Shown: positions 11,950-24,600, counted from the first letter of the stretch. The stretch: 64,000 nucleotides of DNA from Ailurus styani (GCA_002007465.1 LNAC01000860.1:193225-257224); one strand, 5' to 3'. The notes: generated by a model from the sequence alone, not told the origin. Numbers and translations: made by a program.

Positions 11950-13360
11950 AAAGCATCGCCTGTCCCATCCCTCTGAATTGGGATGACGGCTCCAGCCAAT
12001 GCATCATGGAGAAAGTCACACAGTTTTCTTTCCAAGGCTGGGCCACACAGGGTGATTCAGCTCCTGCCTTGTGCCCTGGAGACTCGGATACCACAAAAGA
12101 GACATGACAACTCTGAGGCACCAGGTTTCACAGAGCGGCCTCGAGTGGAACGCAACTGGTCTTCCAGAAGATTCCCAGCACTGGCATAAACAGGCCATTG
12201 TGCCCCCAGATGGTCACTCCCAACAGGAGAGTTATTCCCAACCTTCAATTCTTCCCAGCGGAGACAGCAGACAGTGTGTGGCAAAGAGAAGCCACTCACA
12301 GCGTGCCTTGTGGAAATTCCCATCCCCGGAATTCATGAGCATGGCGTGGTTTGGGGTTGCTAAGCTTTGTGGTAACTTGTTACACAGGGATGGTCTCTGG
12401 ACTAATACCCTTCACCTTTGCATGGTGTGCTCTCTGCCTCGAATTCAATGTGTTGTGTTTGAGGTGTGAGGGCATGACAGGATGAAGATCACAACCACGC
12501 CACAAGTAAATCACAGGACGTACAGAAATATATTGACACACCCTCTGAATTTAATTCTCTGTATAAAACACCCACACACCCTGCAGCAGAACACACCAGA
12601 TCAACCTCAGGATGAAACGAAGTAAGGAAAGAGAACTACTTAAAACACAGCATGCAATGGGTTGTGTGTTCTACTGACACAGAAATGAACGACTGATAAA
12701 ACCACTTGCTCTAGAGAAGCCCCAATCAACCGAATGGAAGATGTGCTACATTAAGTTCAAGTCAATGATCGTCAGTTGGATGTAAGGCAATTTGTTTCGT
12801 GCAGCAGATACAGGGAACATGCCGGTCTCGGTCCAAGGCACTTCATAAGAATTGTGACGGGACCCCCCTGAAAGAATAACTTAACTGACTCTATAAAATG
12901 GGAGAGCATCAAGATCTTCTAGTAAGATGGTCAGGAGGCACAGCATCCCAAAACAAAATACAACAGAAATCTCCAGAGGAGAGGGCTCCGTTGTGGGAAC
13001 ACATTAAAGGCTATACAGACAAGCATGGCTGACCAAGGATGCTCTGTATCAAAGTGGGAAAGGAATCAACAGAAACGGGTTTCAAAAATCAGCTCCACTT
13101 ACTTGCTAAGGGAGCTTGGCAGGCTATCACAACCCAACAAGTGGAGAAAAGCCAACACTACCTGTGATTCTGGGTGGGTGTTTGCCTCTCTAAAAGTCTC
13201 AAGTTGGCTCTCGAATGACAACCTCATACACTGGTCAGCTGTGTTTCTGCTGCTTGCATAGAGCAGCTAGTCAGTGATCTCTCGCCGTCTGGTGTTCAGA
13301 GAAGGTACTCCAACGTGAAGCAAACCCCAATCTTTGCAAAAGAGTACTGATTGTGATCTT
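11950..13360. other. Unassigned intronic sequence
   Basis: No recognisable gene, SINE or strong L1 signature. The frames at 11983-12469 on both strands overlap one another and match nothing I know. Confidence 0.5.
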
Positions 13361-13692
13361 TTGATACAGTAACACCAGTGTGGTGCTGGCATATGAACAA
13401 AAGAAAAAAAAATCCGTAGGATTCAAAGAGAAATCCAAGAAACAACCCTAATGGGTATTGCATTTTAATACACAATTAAAAAGTGGCAATCAAATCATTA
13501 GGGAAAGGAATATTTAGTCCTTGCTAATTAAATAGCCATTTGGCAAAAAGTAAATCTAAGTTCCTACTCTGAGCCAGAAAATCAAAAATAAACTTGAGGC
13601 AGATCAAAGAGATAAAGGAAAAATGTCAAACCAAACAGCAACGAGAATAAATATAGGTTGGTGTGTATCCCTTTCAAGAGAGAAAGGCCCTT

Positions 13693-13900
13693 GGGCGCCT
13701 GGGTGGCTCAGTGGGTTAATGCCTCTGCTTTCGGCTCAGGTCATGATCTCAGGGTCCTGGGATCAAGGCCCGCATCGGGCTCCCTGCTCAGTGGGGAGCC
13801 TGCTTCCCCCCCTCTCTCTCTGCCTGCCTCTCTGCCTCCTCGTGATCTCTCTCCCTCTGTGAAATAAATAAATAAAATCTTTAAAAAAAAAAAAAAAAAA
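13693..13900 (+). mobile_element. CAN-SINE, young mustelid type
   Basis: Complete copy with a 16-bp perfect duplication AGAGAGAAAGGCCCTT at 13677-13692 and 13901-13916. The poly-A tail is uninterrupted, suggesting recent insertion. Nested in an old L1. Confidence 0.95.
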
Positions 13901-14161
13901 AGAGAGAAAGGCCCTTATAAAAACAAAGGAAGAAACTCTCTAGGATAGGATTGTAAAGATTTGAAATGATTTTGCAACGAAACTTTATAAGCAACTTAGA
14001 AGGCAAATGGAAAATTAGAAAAATATATGGGAACATATCTAGGGAAGAGAAGAATAAGCAGCAGCAATAACAGATGGAACAGGTTTTGCACAAAAGAGAA
14101 GCAAATAGCTTATAACCAAATGCATCTGAGGGACCAAAATTACTAATAGAAATTGAAACAA

Positions 14162-14354
14162 GGGATGCCTGGGTGGCTCAGTAGGTTAAGCCTCTGCCTT
14201 CGGCCCAGGTCATGGTCCCAGGGTCCTGGGATCAAGTCCCACATCGGGCTCCTTGCTCCGCAGGGAGCCTGCTTCTCCCTCTGCCTCTGCCTGCCACTCT
14301 GCCTGCTTGTGCCCTCTCTCTCTCTGACAAATAAATAAAATCTTTTAAAAAAGA
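14162..14354 (+). mobile_element. CAN-SINE, mustelid type
   Basis: Complete copy flanked by the 14-bp duplication AGAAATTGAAACAA at 14148-14161 and 14355-14368. Nested in the same old L1. Confidence 0.95.
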
Positions 14355-14699
14355 AGAAATTGAAACAAATATAATATGTTCTCTCTATCAAATTAACAAA
14401 GATAATCTACACACAGTGTAGGTGAAAAGTGGAAAGCAGACTGTGTATATGCTATGGGTGGGTGAGCAATAGAAGGGGATATTGCCCTAGAGTGAGCTGG
14501 CAATTCTATAACGAGAATCTTGAAAGGCTCAGATTATGGGACACAACACATCTGCAAAGAAATAAAAGAGAAAATTGTACACCCAGATTTAGGCACAACG
14601 TTTGCATGTTGCATTATTACTTATAATAAAAATGTTCAAAGAAACTGAAACATTGATTAAATAAAGAATGAGGTACTATATCCATCTTCTCATTTCCTC

Positions 14700-17600
14700 T
14701 CAAAATGGAATTTTTATCATATGGGAAAAAATATGTGTGGCTTAAAAAAAAAAAAAGTGCAAGCGATCAAGCAGGTTAAAGCCAGCGAGTGACTGAGAAG
14801 GATGCTGTCTACCATCCCATACCTCCCCAGGTTGGTCACTATTTTCTGAATTAAATTTAAAATGGGGAAAATAAAACCAAAAGCCCATAATAGAGTCTGT
14901 ATTCCAATCACTAAAAACTAGCTTCTCCTTCATTTCTGCTGTTGCAGAAACACAACGTGGGAATTGGTCTCAGAAAACACCCTTCACCACCACCACCACC
15001 TTTGCCCCCCTTGGGAGCAGGATGGGGGGTAGGGGAGGAAATAATCCATTGTGAAAAGAGACAAAGCAAAAGGTAGGTAAAAGGTAAAACAAATGATCAA
15101 GAAACTGGGAAGAAAGGTCATTGTAAGACTGGCAGAAATGCCATGAGTCCTTCCCTTCCCAGAGAGAAAATGCAAAATAAAACATCAACATGAATAAAGA
15201 CAACTGGACACAGTCATAATAATACCTACTGTTTACTGTGTGCTACTGTGTTTCCTCCAGCCCCACCCATATTCCCCATGTCCCTGCGAGCATTCAGCCC
15301 AGGCAAATCCTCACAGTCTTCACTAGATGGCATCTGTGTTAGCATCCAAACCCAGGGCAGGGTGGGGGGTGGTCTACACACAGGGTCCAGGACCCGCATT
15401 CACCAAAACTCTGCATTAGGGCACAAAAGCAAAAGATGGTTTTTGTCGGACACAGCAGAATACATGGACAAGACTGCTGGGGGTCTGGTCCAGGCTCAAC
15501 AGAGCAGTCTGGAGGCTAACACCACTCAGAACACACCTGCTGGGAAGCTGTATGGCTGTTCTTCAGTACACAACACCAAGTGCAGGGTTCTAGAAACACC
15601 CCATTTTCTAGAAACATCTCCCAATTACAGCTGCAAAGAGATTAGATAATGGGTGTCTCTCTAGCTTTAATTCAAGGGTATCTTTTCTTTTTAAAGAAGA
15701 ATTATATAATCATAAAAAAATTAAAAGGATAAAAATTAGCCTATTTTGCTATTGCAAAAGGAAAGGAGATCAGAAATCAGAGGTACCAGATATTTGAATA
15801 TTTTGGTAGCAGATCAGTAATTTACAAACACCTGTCACATGGCTTTTCACAATAGCGGAACCTCTTAGATCTTTTGTCCAAATCATTCTCTCCAAAAAGG
15901 AAAATGACTTATCCAACATATTCTTCCTGCAATGTGCAAATGAAGTTGTTAGTGCACTGAAAAGGAGAGAGAGTAGCTTGCTAGATGAATGGGTCCTGAA
16001 TTTGTATCACCTAAAATTCACATCGAAAAGAACCATCAACCCTCAGCCCTCAGGCGTCCAGCCAAAGTGATTTTTGTGGCCCCCGGATCACATTACAGTG
16101 AACTCCTTACAAGGATTTTCCTTTTCCTTTTGCAACACTTCAAAGTGGCCACCAGAGGGCATGAGCAACACAGTGTTCTTCCAGGGCTCCACTGTCCTCA
16201 CACCAAGGAAAAGCAGGGTTTTAATGCAAGGGCTTTGGTTTTCCGGGAATTAATGCTCTAGGTTTTAACCGGATTTGAGCTAAGCATTCTTCCCAGAATA
16301 AGAGGCCTTCCCATGTCCCAGAGCGGTGCTCACCCCAGGCCTAGAAAGCAGGGCTGTTGGTATGAGCACGGTCAGGTTTAAGACCCCAAAATATCTTCTT
16401 GACCACCTTCCCTTCCAAGGGAAACTGAGTCCAAGTTAAACTCTCTCTATGCATCAGCCTAATTATAAAGCAGGAAGACTTAAAACTGGTCATATCCTTT
16501 TCCTTGTGCTTTACCAATCTGGACAAGTAAGACCCCCAAGAGTTACTAGCTTCAGAGCGAGAACACAAAATGGGTGTGTGTGTGTGTGTGTGTGTGTCTG
16601 TCTGTCTGTCTGTCTGTCTTTGGTAAAAAACATTAAAGCCTGCAGAACCTCCCAGAGAGAAAAAAAAATGGGAAGGAAACGGGGAGTATAAAGGAAGAAG
16701 CGAGGATGAGGAAAAGGGAAGTAGAGCAAAAAAATAAATAAATAAAAATAATGACAAGGCAGGAGCCCGGCTTAGGCAAAGACCTACCCACAGGCCACAG
16801 GCAGTCACTGGGAGAGAGCAGAGAGGTGGGGATGCTGGGCTTCTCCTCCTACAGATTTCTCAAGAAGATGAGCTCAAGGCGATGCCTGGACATTTACAGC
16901 GTTCAAGTAAGGCTCATTCCTAGAAAGACCACTACAGCATCCAACGTGTTCAGCAGAAGGAATAGGGCTGTTTAGTAAGGACCGAGCTCCCCAATACTGG
17001 ACCGAGTTCAGGCAAGGCTAAAACGCCACATGCCAGGGAATCAAAGCAAATTCATGGAAAACTAGAAAGCCACCTGAAGGGGCAATCTTCTAAATGGGGC
17101 CACACTTCTGGCACAACCTAATTAAAACGTCTCAGCCTCCCAGGTGCTATTCTTACATGGATGATGATGCCTGGACATAGAGGCATGTTCATGGCAATGA
17201 GTTATTAGCCACCCTCTAACTTTAGTTCTTTTGAATGACCTGTAGGTTTTGCTGGGTTTGTTCAATACATGTAGACACACACACCCACACACAACAAACT
17301 ATGTATTCTGTATAGGGATAGACCTGCTGACAACAAAAGACCCTCTGATGCCCACTGCTAAACCTATCCATTGTTCTGAAGCCAGAGCTCCCTCCTAATT
17401 CTGCCCAAAGAATAATTCGCAAAGGTATAGCTTAACAAACTTCACCCAAAACCCCAGAAAATCTCAAAATTCCAACTTGACAGTCTATCTAATAAACCAG
17501 CACTGTGTCTGAGCCGGAGAAATGAGCTATTTCAATAAAATGTCCGCAGCACTATTTACAGGAAGGAAGTCCACCATCCAGGCCTGGCTGATGGCATCAC

Positions 17601-17926
17601 AATGGAGAAAGGTGCTCTGGGGTCTGAGACGCTTCTCCCTACTTGTTTCTGGATGGGTCAAGTGACTGAAGGTTTCCAATCCTCAGTCACAAACCTCGTA
17701 AGCTCCTTGTAAGGCCATTTCTTGAGGGGTGTCAGAAAAGTCTTTTCCTAGATACCATGACTTTCCACTTTACTGCCCAATAAAAAATATAGAAAAAAAA
17801 TGGCCTTTTACCACCTAATATCTCCAGATATTTTTCTTTCATTTGAGGTCGTATTACTGAAATGTTTCCTAGTGACCTCAATCGAAAGCATAAGCTTCAA
17901 GACTTGATAGCTCTCCAAATTTAGAT
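14700..17926. other. Intronic sequence with one microsatellite, otherwise unassigned
   Basis: No SINE is seen over 3.2 kb, unusual for this window. A short CAC run lies at 14986-15000 and a compound TG/TCTG repeat at 16574-16620. No gene recognised. Confidence 0.5.
16574..16620. repeat. Compound microsatellite (TG)n(TCTG)n
   Basis: About 11 TG units followed by about six TCTG units. Confidence 0.97.
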
Positions 17927-17943
17927 TATACCTCCTTTATTTT

Positions 17944-18142
17944 TTTTTTAAAGATTTTATTTATTTATTTGACAGAGAGAGAGATTACAAGTAGGCAGAG
18001 AGGCAGGCAGAGAGATAGGGAAAGGAGGAAGCAGGCTCCCTGCTGAGCAGGGAGCCCAATGCGGGCCTGGATCCCAGGATGCTGAGATCATGACCTGAGC
18101 CGAAAGCAGAGGCTTTAACCCACTGAGCCACCCAGGCGCCCA
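17944..18142 (-). mobile_element. CAN-SINE, mustelid type
   Basis: Reverse-complement copy with a perfect 17-bp duplication TATACCTCCTTTATTTT at 17927-17943 and 18143-18159. Sense to MCTP2. Confidence 0.95.
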
Positions 18143-18238
18143 TATACCTCCTTTATTTTAAATCAAGATTTTACTTTGCTACACTAAAAAGCAGTTTCTG
18201 AGAGCCAAACTCCAAAATCAGAACATAATATTCTAAGA

Positions 18239-18716
18239 CAGAGGTTGGGAAACTTTGGCCCATGGGTCAAATCCAGCCCACTGCTTGTTTTGGTAAATAA
18301 AGCTGTAGTCAAACATAATCATCACCATTAGTTTGCATATTATCTTTAGATGCTAATCCTAACCAAGAATTATTTCTATTTGGCTGTTTGGAAAGCCACT
18401 AACATTTTTCACTTTAGAAAACATTAAATAATACACAGGATGTGATACAGTACTTTGGATAACTTCTGTCAGTTTAGTACAATGGATTATTGGCACCTAA
18501 GTGTCATGTTTTCAATGATTTCTCTCTTCCCTCTTCAGTTATGCAGTTCTATGACCAAAAAGGAAATGAATCATTAAAATGGATCTAAAGATAATGGCTC
18601 TTTTGGCACTCCAGCAGCAGAGGTAAGTAGCTGTCACTGAGCCCTTATGACCCATAAATCCCAAAATATTTACTTTCTGGCCCTATACAGAAAAAGTCGC
18701 CAACCACATTCTAGGC
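18239..18716 (+). mobile_element. hAT-type DNA transposon relic (MER20-like ends)
   Basis: The left end (CAGAGGTTGGGAAACTTTGG) and right end (CAGAAAAAGTCGCCAACCAC) are the two ends of a MER20-like hAT-Charlie element; about 300 bp of extra sequence separates the halves. It may be a longer related family member or carry an insertion. Family name from memory. Confidence 0.6.
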
Positions 18717-19199
18717 AGAAAATTACATAAGTGGTACTGATTATGCAACAATCTAAAGAAAATACCAGACTCTTTCCTCAGAGGATGATTCATCAAAAAC
18801 GGTTTTTCTCCCTAAACATTCAAAAATGAGACTGTGCAACTGACTTAAATATCCCAGATCAGTTCCTCCAGAGCCAAGGGCACAAAACATTTCAACACTA
18901 CTCCAAAGGCCTACCTGTCATAACAGAAAATCACTATTTGGTCAATTTGATCTATTCTGTTTTAGGCTTAAACATTAAATACATAATTCACTATCAGGAA
19001 AACAAAATATAAACAAAGTTCTGTGTTGTAGTTGGAGCATAAAGAGAGGGCCCAGGGGTGTCAACAAACTGAGACCGGCTAAGGACCAAGTTCCGAAGTC
19101 ACTGATGGGGACATGGACGTGGAACAATGGACCAAGCTCTTCACTGGGAGTCAGGAATATATGCTATTCTCATTATTATTTGTTCATTAAGAACTCTAA

Positions 19200-19440
19200 T
19201 AACACGCATTATCCTTTGCTGACTGTTTTCTATACGTGTGGCTCTATGCTATATCTACCTCTTTTTTGTTAATTCTAACGACTCCACTATAAGGCAAGTT
19301 ACATTGTGCCCATTTTACTGATGGGTAAACTCAATTTCAGAGACGTTGAGGGAGTTGCCACAGGAGGTCGCAAGTGCGGGAAATAGGCTGTAATGTCCAA
19401 TCCTCTCCTTGCCCCACCAAGCCACCCAGGCTACGCCGAG
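19200..19440 (-). mobile_element. MIR-type SINE remnant
   Basis: Contains the MIR core wording in antisense (CATTTTACTGATGGGTAAAC, then GAGGGAGTTGCCACAGG). Diverged; ends approximate. Confidence 0.5.
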
Positions 19441-20333
19441 TGCTGCCTCGCACGCTGCTTCCCTGTGTGACCTTGGTAAGTCACAGTCTCTGGACTTCAG
19501 TCTCCAGAATTCAAGCTTCTGTTGGATCAGCTCTTGAAGCAGGTGCTCTGTATGAGGTCCTGAACTTCTATAATCACGTGAACCTCTTCCCTGACTTTCA
19601 CCACCAGGTCGTAGTAGAGAGGCAGTACTATGTTCATCTCATGGAAGGGACTAAACCACACTCGCTAAATGAAGGAGGAAAGGAGTGAGTGACTGAATTC
19701 TCTTCCCTTTGGGGACGATGTTTTCCCCTCCTACTACAGTCTTTAGCATTCTTTTTCTTTAAGTCCAGCGCTTCAGGTGATTTCCTTAAGGAAGCACTAA
19801 AATTTATGAAAAGCATTCTATGTGTAAATCATCCATACAGCACTGTAGGATATACAAAGATGGATAAAACAGCCATCTGGCTAATATAATGCTAGTATCT
19901 TAACAGGGCAATTGGTCATTAATCCAGTTAAGGGTACAAGTGTATGTTTCATGGAGGTAACATTTTTATAAGCTTGAGATGAGAGAGAATTGTGTCTGAT
20001 AAACACACAAAGAAGTGGCATCTGAATGACTCTTAAAGGATATTGTTTCATAGAGTAAATAACTGTAAATTTGTGGGTAATTCAAAAATCCTTTTGTATT
20101 TAGTATTTTGGCATATCGTACAGTTCTCTGTACATAATTGTGTTAATGAGGCTAATATCAAATTATGTTCCGAGAATACTAAGAACACTGGAGAGCCAAC
20201 AGGGAACGAGGTAAAGCCCCAGGAAAAGGAGATGTTATGCCTAATAGAGAAACGAGACACTGCCTACCAGGAGAAGCCAATGTTTCTTTTCACGTGCCAG
20301 CACACACTGGTGGACAGTGGCTGCCTAGAACGG

Positions 20334-20516
20334 CGGTGCTCAAGTGGGATTCCTGGACCACCTGCATCAGGATCGCCTGGGAACTCATTAGAAATGCAAA
20401 TCCTCGGGCCTCCCCTCAGACTTGCTGAATCAGAAACTCTGCGGGTGGGCAATGTGTGTTTTCATCACCCTCCAGGCTACCCTGGTGTTCATCCAAATTT
20501 GAAAACTATTGGTCCA
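20334..20516 (+). mobile_element. MER5A-like hAT-Charlie MITE
   Basis: About 183 bp with the recognisable MER5A body (CCTGGGAACTCATTAGAAAT, GAATCAGAAACTCTGCGGGT) and near-inverted ends. Chance open frames at 20043-20534 run across it. Confidence 0.8.
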
Positions 20517-21080
20517 AAGGACTGTGTTGGATAAAATTCTGATGCAAGGTTGGGTCCCATAGAAATTATCATTGTACTGATAATGTCGGTCCCAGGCAAG
20601 GAGTCAGGAGTGGGAGCATGTGTGATAGTCGTTACAATCGCTGCCTAAATCAACAGTGCTCACTTGAATGCTACCCTAACTTGAGGGGTCTCTGGAACAC
20701 TTCCCTGATCACTAACGTAATGCTTATGAAAATCAAACAAAAATTATACAGCCACCGTGTAGGAAGGCACACCACACCTCCAAGTACAGAAAAAGAATTA
20801 GCTGGGTAAGGGATATTTTCTCAATAATGATTAACTTTCCCAATAAATAAAAGAAAACAGCCAAGAACAATCACTACTGGTTCCAAAAGATATAGGTGCT
20901 GGAACAGCACAGCTGATGACCTAGATGCCTTACTAGGTATTATATTTGGATCATATTGAGTTTACACAAGATAAAGCCAAAGTCGTATGATGTTGAACTC
21001 TGATGAAACTATTCAGCGATGACAATGACTGGGATGATAGCACAGATGACAGTCTCTTTTGTCTCTAAAAGGGCAAAGGT

Positions 21081-21285
21081 GGGCGCCTGGGTGGCTCAGT
21101 GGGTTAAAGCCTCTGCCTTCGGCTCAGGTCATGATCTCAGGGTCCTGGGATCGAGGCCCATATCGGGCTCTCTGCTCGGCGGAGAGCCTGCTTCCTCCTC
21201 TCTCTCTCTGCCTGCCTCTCTGCCTACTTGTGATCTCTCTCGCTCTGTCAAAATAAATAAATTTAAAAAAAAAATTAAAAAAAAT
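21081..21285 (+). mobile_element. CAN-SINE, mustelid type
   Basis: Complete copy with a perfect 14-bp duplication AAAAGGGCAAAGGT at 21067-21080 and 21286-21299. Confidence 0.95.
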
Positions 21286-22009
21286 AAAAGGGCAAAGGTA
21301 TGGAGCACAAACATATACACCCCATTTTTCTGGTCATTTTCTGATGTGTGAGATGCCCTCTTCATCACCTACTAAGTTTACTGACCATCTACTAGGAATC
21401 TGCAGTAAGTGTATCATTATGATCTGTCAAGGGTGTTGGAGCCAGATCACTAGGAGAAAGATCCAGAGAAGGTGGATCAACTGGAAAGAGGGGAGCTGAT
21501 GTGTAGAAGCAGTCCACAGCCCGTGCTCATCCCCAAAGTTACAAACTATTAGAGGAGTTCCAAAAATTTTTTAAAAATGAAGTTTTTTGAAGGTTTAGAA
21601 TACTTTCTTCCTAGTAAAGTTAAATACACTCTCCATGGAACACACTTCCCACTCCAGATAAGCTTTCACAGAACAAGCTTGATAATAATCTTAGTTTGAT
21701 AGAAGCACCCAAGGGACACTACGCAAATTCAGAGCAAGATTCAGGATTTTGAGGAACTTGAGGGGCAGGGTGGGGGGTCGTGGGGGGTAGGGAGGGAAAA
21801 ATAATGAAACAAGATGGGATGAGGAAGGAGACAAACCATAAGAGACTCCTAATCTCACAAAACAAACTGAGGGTTACTGGGGGGTGGGAGGGTAGGGATA
21901 GGGTGGATGGGTTTTGGACATTGGGGAGCGTTTGTGCTTTGGTGAATGCTGTGAAAGATGTAAGCCTGATGATTCACAGACCTGTACCCCTGGGGCAAAG
22001 AATAAAAAA

Positions 22010-22035
22010 GCTGTACGGCCAAGGCGGAGGTACGG
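22010..22035 (+). other. Probable mate-pair library linker left in the assembly
   Basis: 26 bp immediately before the N and immediately after the L1 poly-A. From memory, it matches 25 of 26 bases of the internal adaptor used in SOLiD/Ion Torrent-style mate-pair libraries (core GTACGGCCAAGGCGGA). It is absent from the second copy of the same locus after the N. Confidence 0.85.
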
Positions 22036-22036
22036 N
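22036..22036. other. Single-N contig join with duplicated flanks
   Basis: 137 bp at 21873-22009 equals 137 bp at 22037-22173 without a mismatch that I can find, the signature of overlapping contig ends that were not merged. Confidence 0.93.
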
Positions 22037-22519
22037 GTTACTGGGGGGTGGGAGGGTAGGGATAGGGTGGATGGGTTTTGGACATTGGGGAGCGTTTGTG
22101 CTTTGGTGAATGCTGTGAAAGATGTAAGCCTGATGATTCACAGACCTGTACCCCTGGGGCAAAGAATAAAAAAAAAAAAAGATTCAGGATTTTTGTGGGA
22201 GTTAACTTCACACTGGTTCGTGACTGTTCCCTAGATGTTACTTTACGTGTGAAATGCTATCTGACCAAATCATTAAAAATAACATAAGAGCTGTATTTAT
22301 TAAAATGTGTATGTTTATAATGATAGCACATAAGTGGTAAAACACTGGAAGTCACACATTTGAGAGATAAGAAATTTTGATTTTGATAGAAAACAATTTA
22401 CTAACAAGTAAAAAATGAGATATTTTTTCATTACTTTGAAATCCTATATCTGAGAAAATAAAAAAGACAGAGGGGGAGAGAAAGAGAGAGAGAAATTTTG
22501 TTTAAAAAAAAAAGTGGGG

Positions 22520-22731
22520 GGGTCCCTGGGTGGCACAGTCAGTTAAGTGACTGATTTTTGGTTTCAGCTCAGGTCATGATCTCAGGTTCTGATCTCAGGG
22601 TCACGAGATCAAGCTCCACGTAGGGCTCTGCGCTCAGTGTGCAGAGTCTGCTTGAGATTCTCTCTCTCCCTCTCCTTCTGCCCCTCCTGCTTGTACAATC
22701 GCTCTCTAAATAATTAAATACATAAATCTTA
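22520..22731 (+). mobile_element. CAN-SINE, older subfamily
   Basis: Head GGTCCCTGGGTGGCACAGTC, body GCTTGAGATTCTCTCTCTCC. The flanks share poly-A plus GTGGG (about 22504-22519 and 22730-22744). Confidence 0.9.
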
Positions 22732-22744
22732 AAAAAAAAGTGGG

Positions 22745-23860
22745 AATATTTTATTATAGCCTGAAAGATGAAAGTCAGGTGAGATCAGATTGATAGATGA
22801 ATCCATAGTCTAAAACATGAGAAGAGAAAAATCATAGCATAAGAGGCTTCAGAAGCAGGGTTCAGTGGGAGAATGTGAGGGTGTGTGGCAGGTAAACCAT
22901 GGATGTTCTGAGCTTGCAGGCAGTGGACAAAGGAAGCAGAAGATAGCTGGAGAAACTATCAGGGTCACTGGTTGGCACAGCATATGGACAGCAGCGGGGT
23001 GAGCCAGGACATTCCTCTCCCCTCGGTGCCAAACAAGGACTAGCAAGAGCCCTTGAATCCAAACATGAACAGTGAGCATGGGCAGTAAGCCAGAGAGGAA
23101 AGCTTTAAGTGATAGGTGGTAACCAGGAACTGGTGATAACTGGTAGGAATGGGAAGGAGCCAGCCTGAACCACTGGTTCAACCTGTCCAGTCATGTGTCC
23201 CAGTCCTCTTTGCTAACAGGGAAGACAGGACACAGTAAGCAAAAATAGCATCCATGGATGGCGGGACAGGGACATGGAGACACACAAAAAGATGAGCAGC
23301 AAGCATGCCAAACTGGGATAGCTAAGAGATAAAATACAGCACAGGGATTTTTAAATGTAGAGTCAATATTCTCAAAAACAAGATGGCATCATCTCATTTA
23401 GGAAACAATCATAGGCTGATATAAAAATTTTTTAAATGGCAATTCGACACATGAATGGACACCATGGATAAGAAAATGAGAAAGCTGGAAGCCCAGATGG
23501 AGGAATTCTCCCTGGAAGGAAAAAGTCATGGGAAGAATGAGAAAGAAAAGCTAGCGGACATAGAAAACAGACAAAAGGGTCTAGGGGGAGACACGCAATT
23601 CTTTAGAATAAAATGTCTTTCTAACTAAACAAATTTTTAAAAATACCATAAAGAACACTCAAATATATGTGCCTGTAAAGAAATGTAAAATCTCTGAAGG
23701 ACAAAAATGACATAAAAATACAAGATAAGCAACAGACTGAGAGAAAAATAAATAAATAAAAATACTTGTCACCTGTAACAAACAACTGTTAATGCTACAA
23801 GTTATAAAGAATTAAAAACAGAGAGAAGGAAAAGCCCAGATGAAAACTGGACATACAATA
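22745..23860. other. Unassigned intronic sequence
   Basis: Purine-rich on the plus strand, no recognisable repeat family or gene. Open frames at 22849-23181 are short and match nothing I know. Confidence 0.5.
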
Positions 23861-23869
23861 CAGAGAGAA

Positions 23870-24600
23870 GCTCACAAAAAAAGGCAGTATGAATGACCAC
23901 ATTCAAAATTATGATAATCCACAAAGTACAAATTAAAACAATGAGAGTTGCCCCCCAACCTATGAGATTGCCAAAAACTAAGAGCAATAAAGCAGATACT
24001 GATAGTGAAGAGGTGGGGAAACTGTAAACATATCGTAAGGGAGGACATATTCTGCACCTCTTGGAGGGCAATTTTCCAGGATCTCTTAAATTTAACAACC
24101 TGCATCCCCTGGATCCTGACTTCCATCTCCAAGTTCCATCCTGCCTGCTGACAACAGTCAGCTTTCAGGAAGTGCTAGAAGCCAGACAGACTTTTAAGTA
24201 CTTTATAGAAGGTACTACCTTCAATACTCCCAATAGCCTCTAATGAAGGTTAATGTTACTATCCTCATTTTATAACTGAGGAAACGAAGTCACAGGGGGC
24301 CAAGGAACATTTCTTTTGCACATGCTATTTTTTGTAAGACATATTCTCATTGGTGTATGAAAACATACACAGGGTGTTCATCACAGTGTCATTTATATTC
24401 CTAAGAAGTAGGAAAAAGCAGCAATTGTCAGTCAAAAAATAGATGAACACATCCTATTAAGGAATATTATGTGGTATTTAAAAGAGAGTAGATACATTTA
24501 CATGGAAAAACATGGTCAATCTTGAATACATCTTTAGTGAAGCACAAAAAAAGCTTATTGCAGAATAATATGGGTATTATAGTATTTTAATTAAAAATAT
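23870..24600 (+). mobile_element. Ancient L1/HAL1 remnant interrupted by a MIR
   Basis: Wording of L1-type ORF2 3' end (for example GATGAACACATCCTATTAAG and GGAATATTATGTGGTATTTA). A MIR-like segment sits at about 24190-24310 (CCTCATTTTATAACTGAGGA). Ends approximate. Confidence 0.55.
24190..24310 (-). mobile_element. MIR-type SINE remnant
   Basis: Antisense MIR core (CCTCATTTTATAACTGAGGA, then AACGAAGTCACAGGG) nested in L1-like sequence. Confidence 0.6.

Larger units (their letters stand above)
13361..14700 (+). mobile_element. Ancient L1 (ORF2 and 3' region) hosting two younger SINEs
   Basis: Degraded L1-type wording, including a GTGTGGTGCTGGCATATGAA segment typical of L1 ORF2, then A-rich sequence. 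Two CAN-SINEs with clean duplications interrupt it at 13693 and 14162, which dates the L1 as older. Ends are approximate. Confidence 0.55.
21751..22178 (+). mobile_element. Young 5'-truncated L1 3' end, split by assembly artefact
   Basis: Carnivore L1 3' UTR wording (ACAAACCATAAGAGACTCCT, CACAGACCTGTACCCCTGGG) ending in poly-A. A 15-bp duplication AAGATTCAGGATTTT is at 21736-21750 and 22179-22193. 137 bp (21873-22009) are repeated after the N at 22037-22173, so the real insert is probably about 265 bp. The three tandem-looking open frames here come from this duplication. Confidence 0.9.

Noticed and set aside
16341..16808. A 155-codon minus-strand frame
   Set aside because: It includes the TG/TCTG microsatellite (TH and DRQT repeats); chance frame.
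20043..20534. A 163-codon plus-strand frame
   Set aside because: Its second half is a MER5A-like transposon; the first half has no recognisable domain.
21780..22234. Overlapping open frames with repeated WEGRDRVDGFWTLG-like text, looking like a repeat protein
   Set aside because: It is L1 3' UTR duplicated by the contig overlap, and contains the N.
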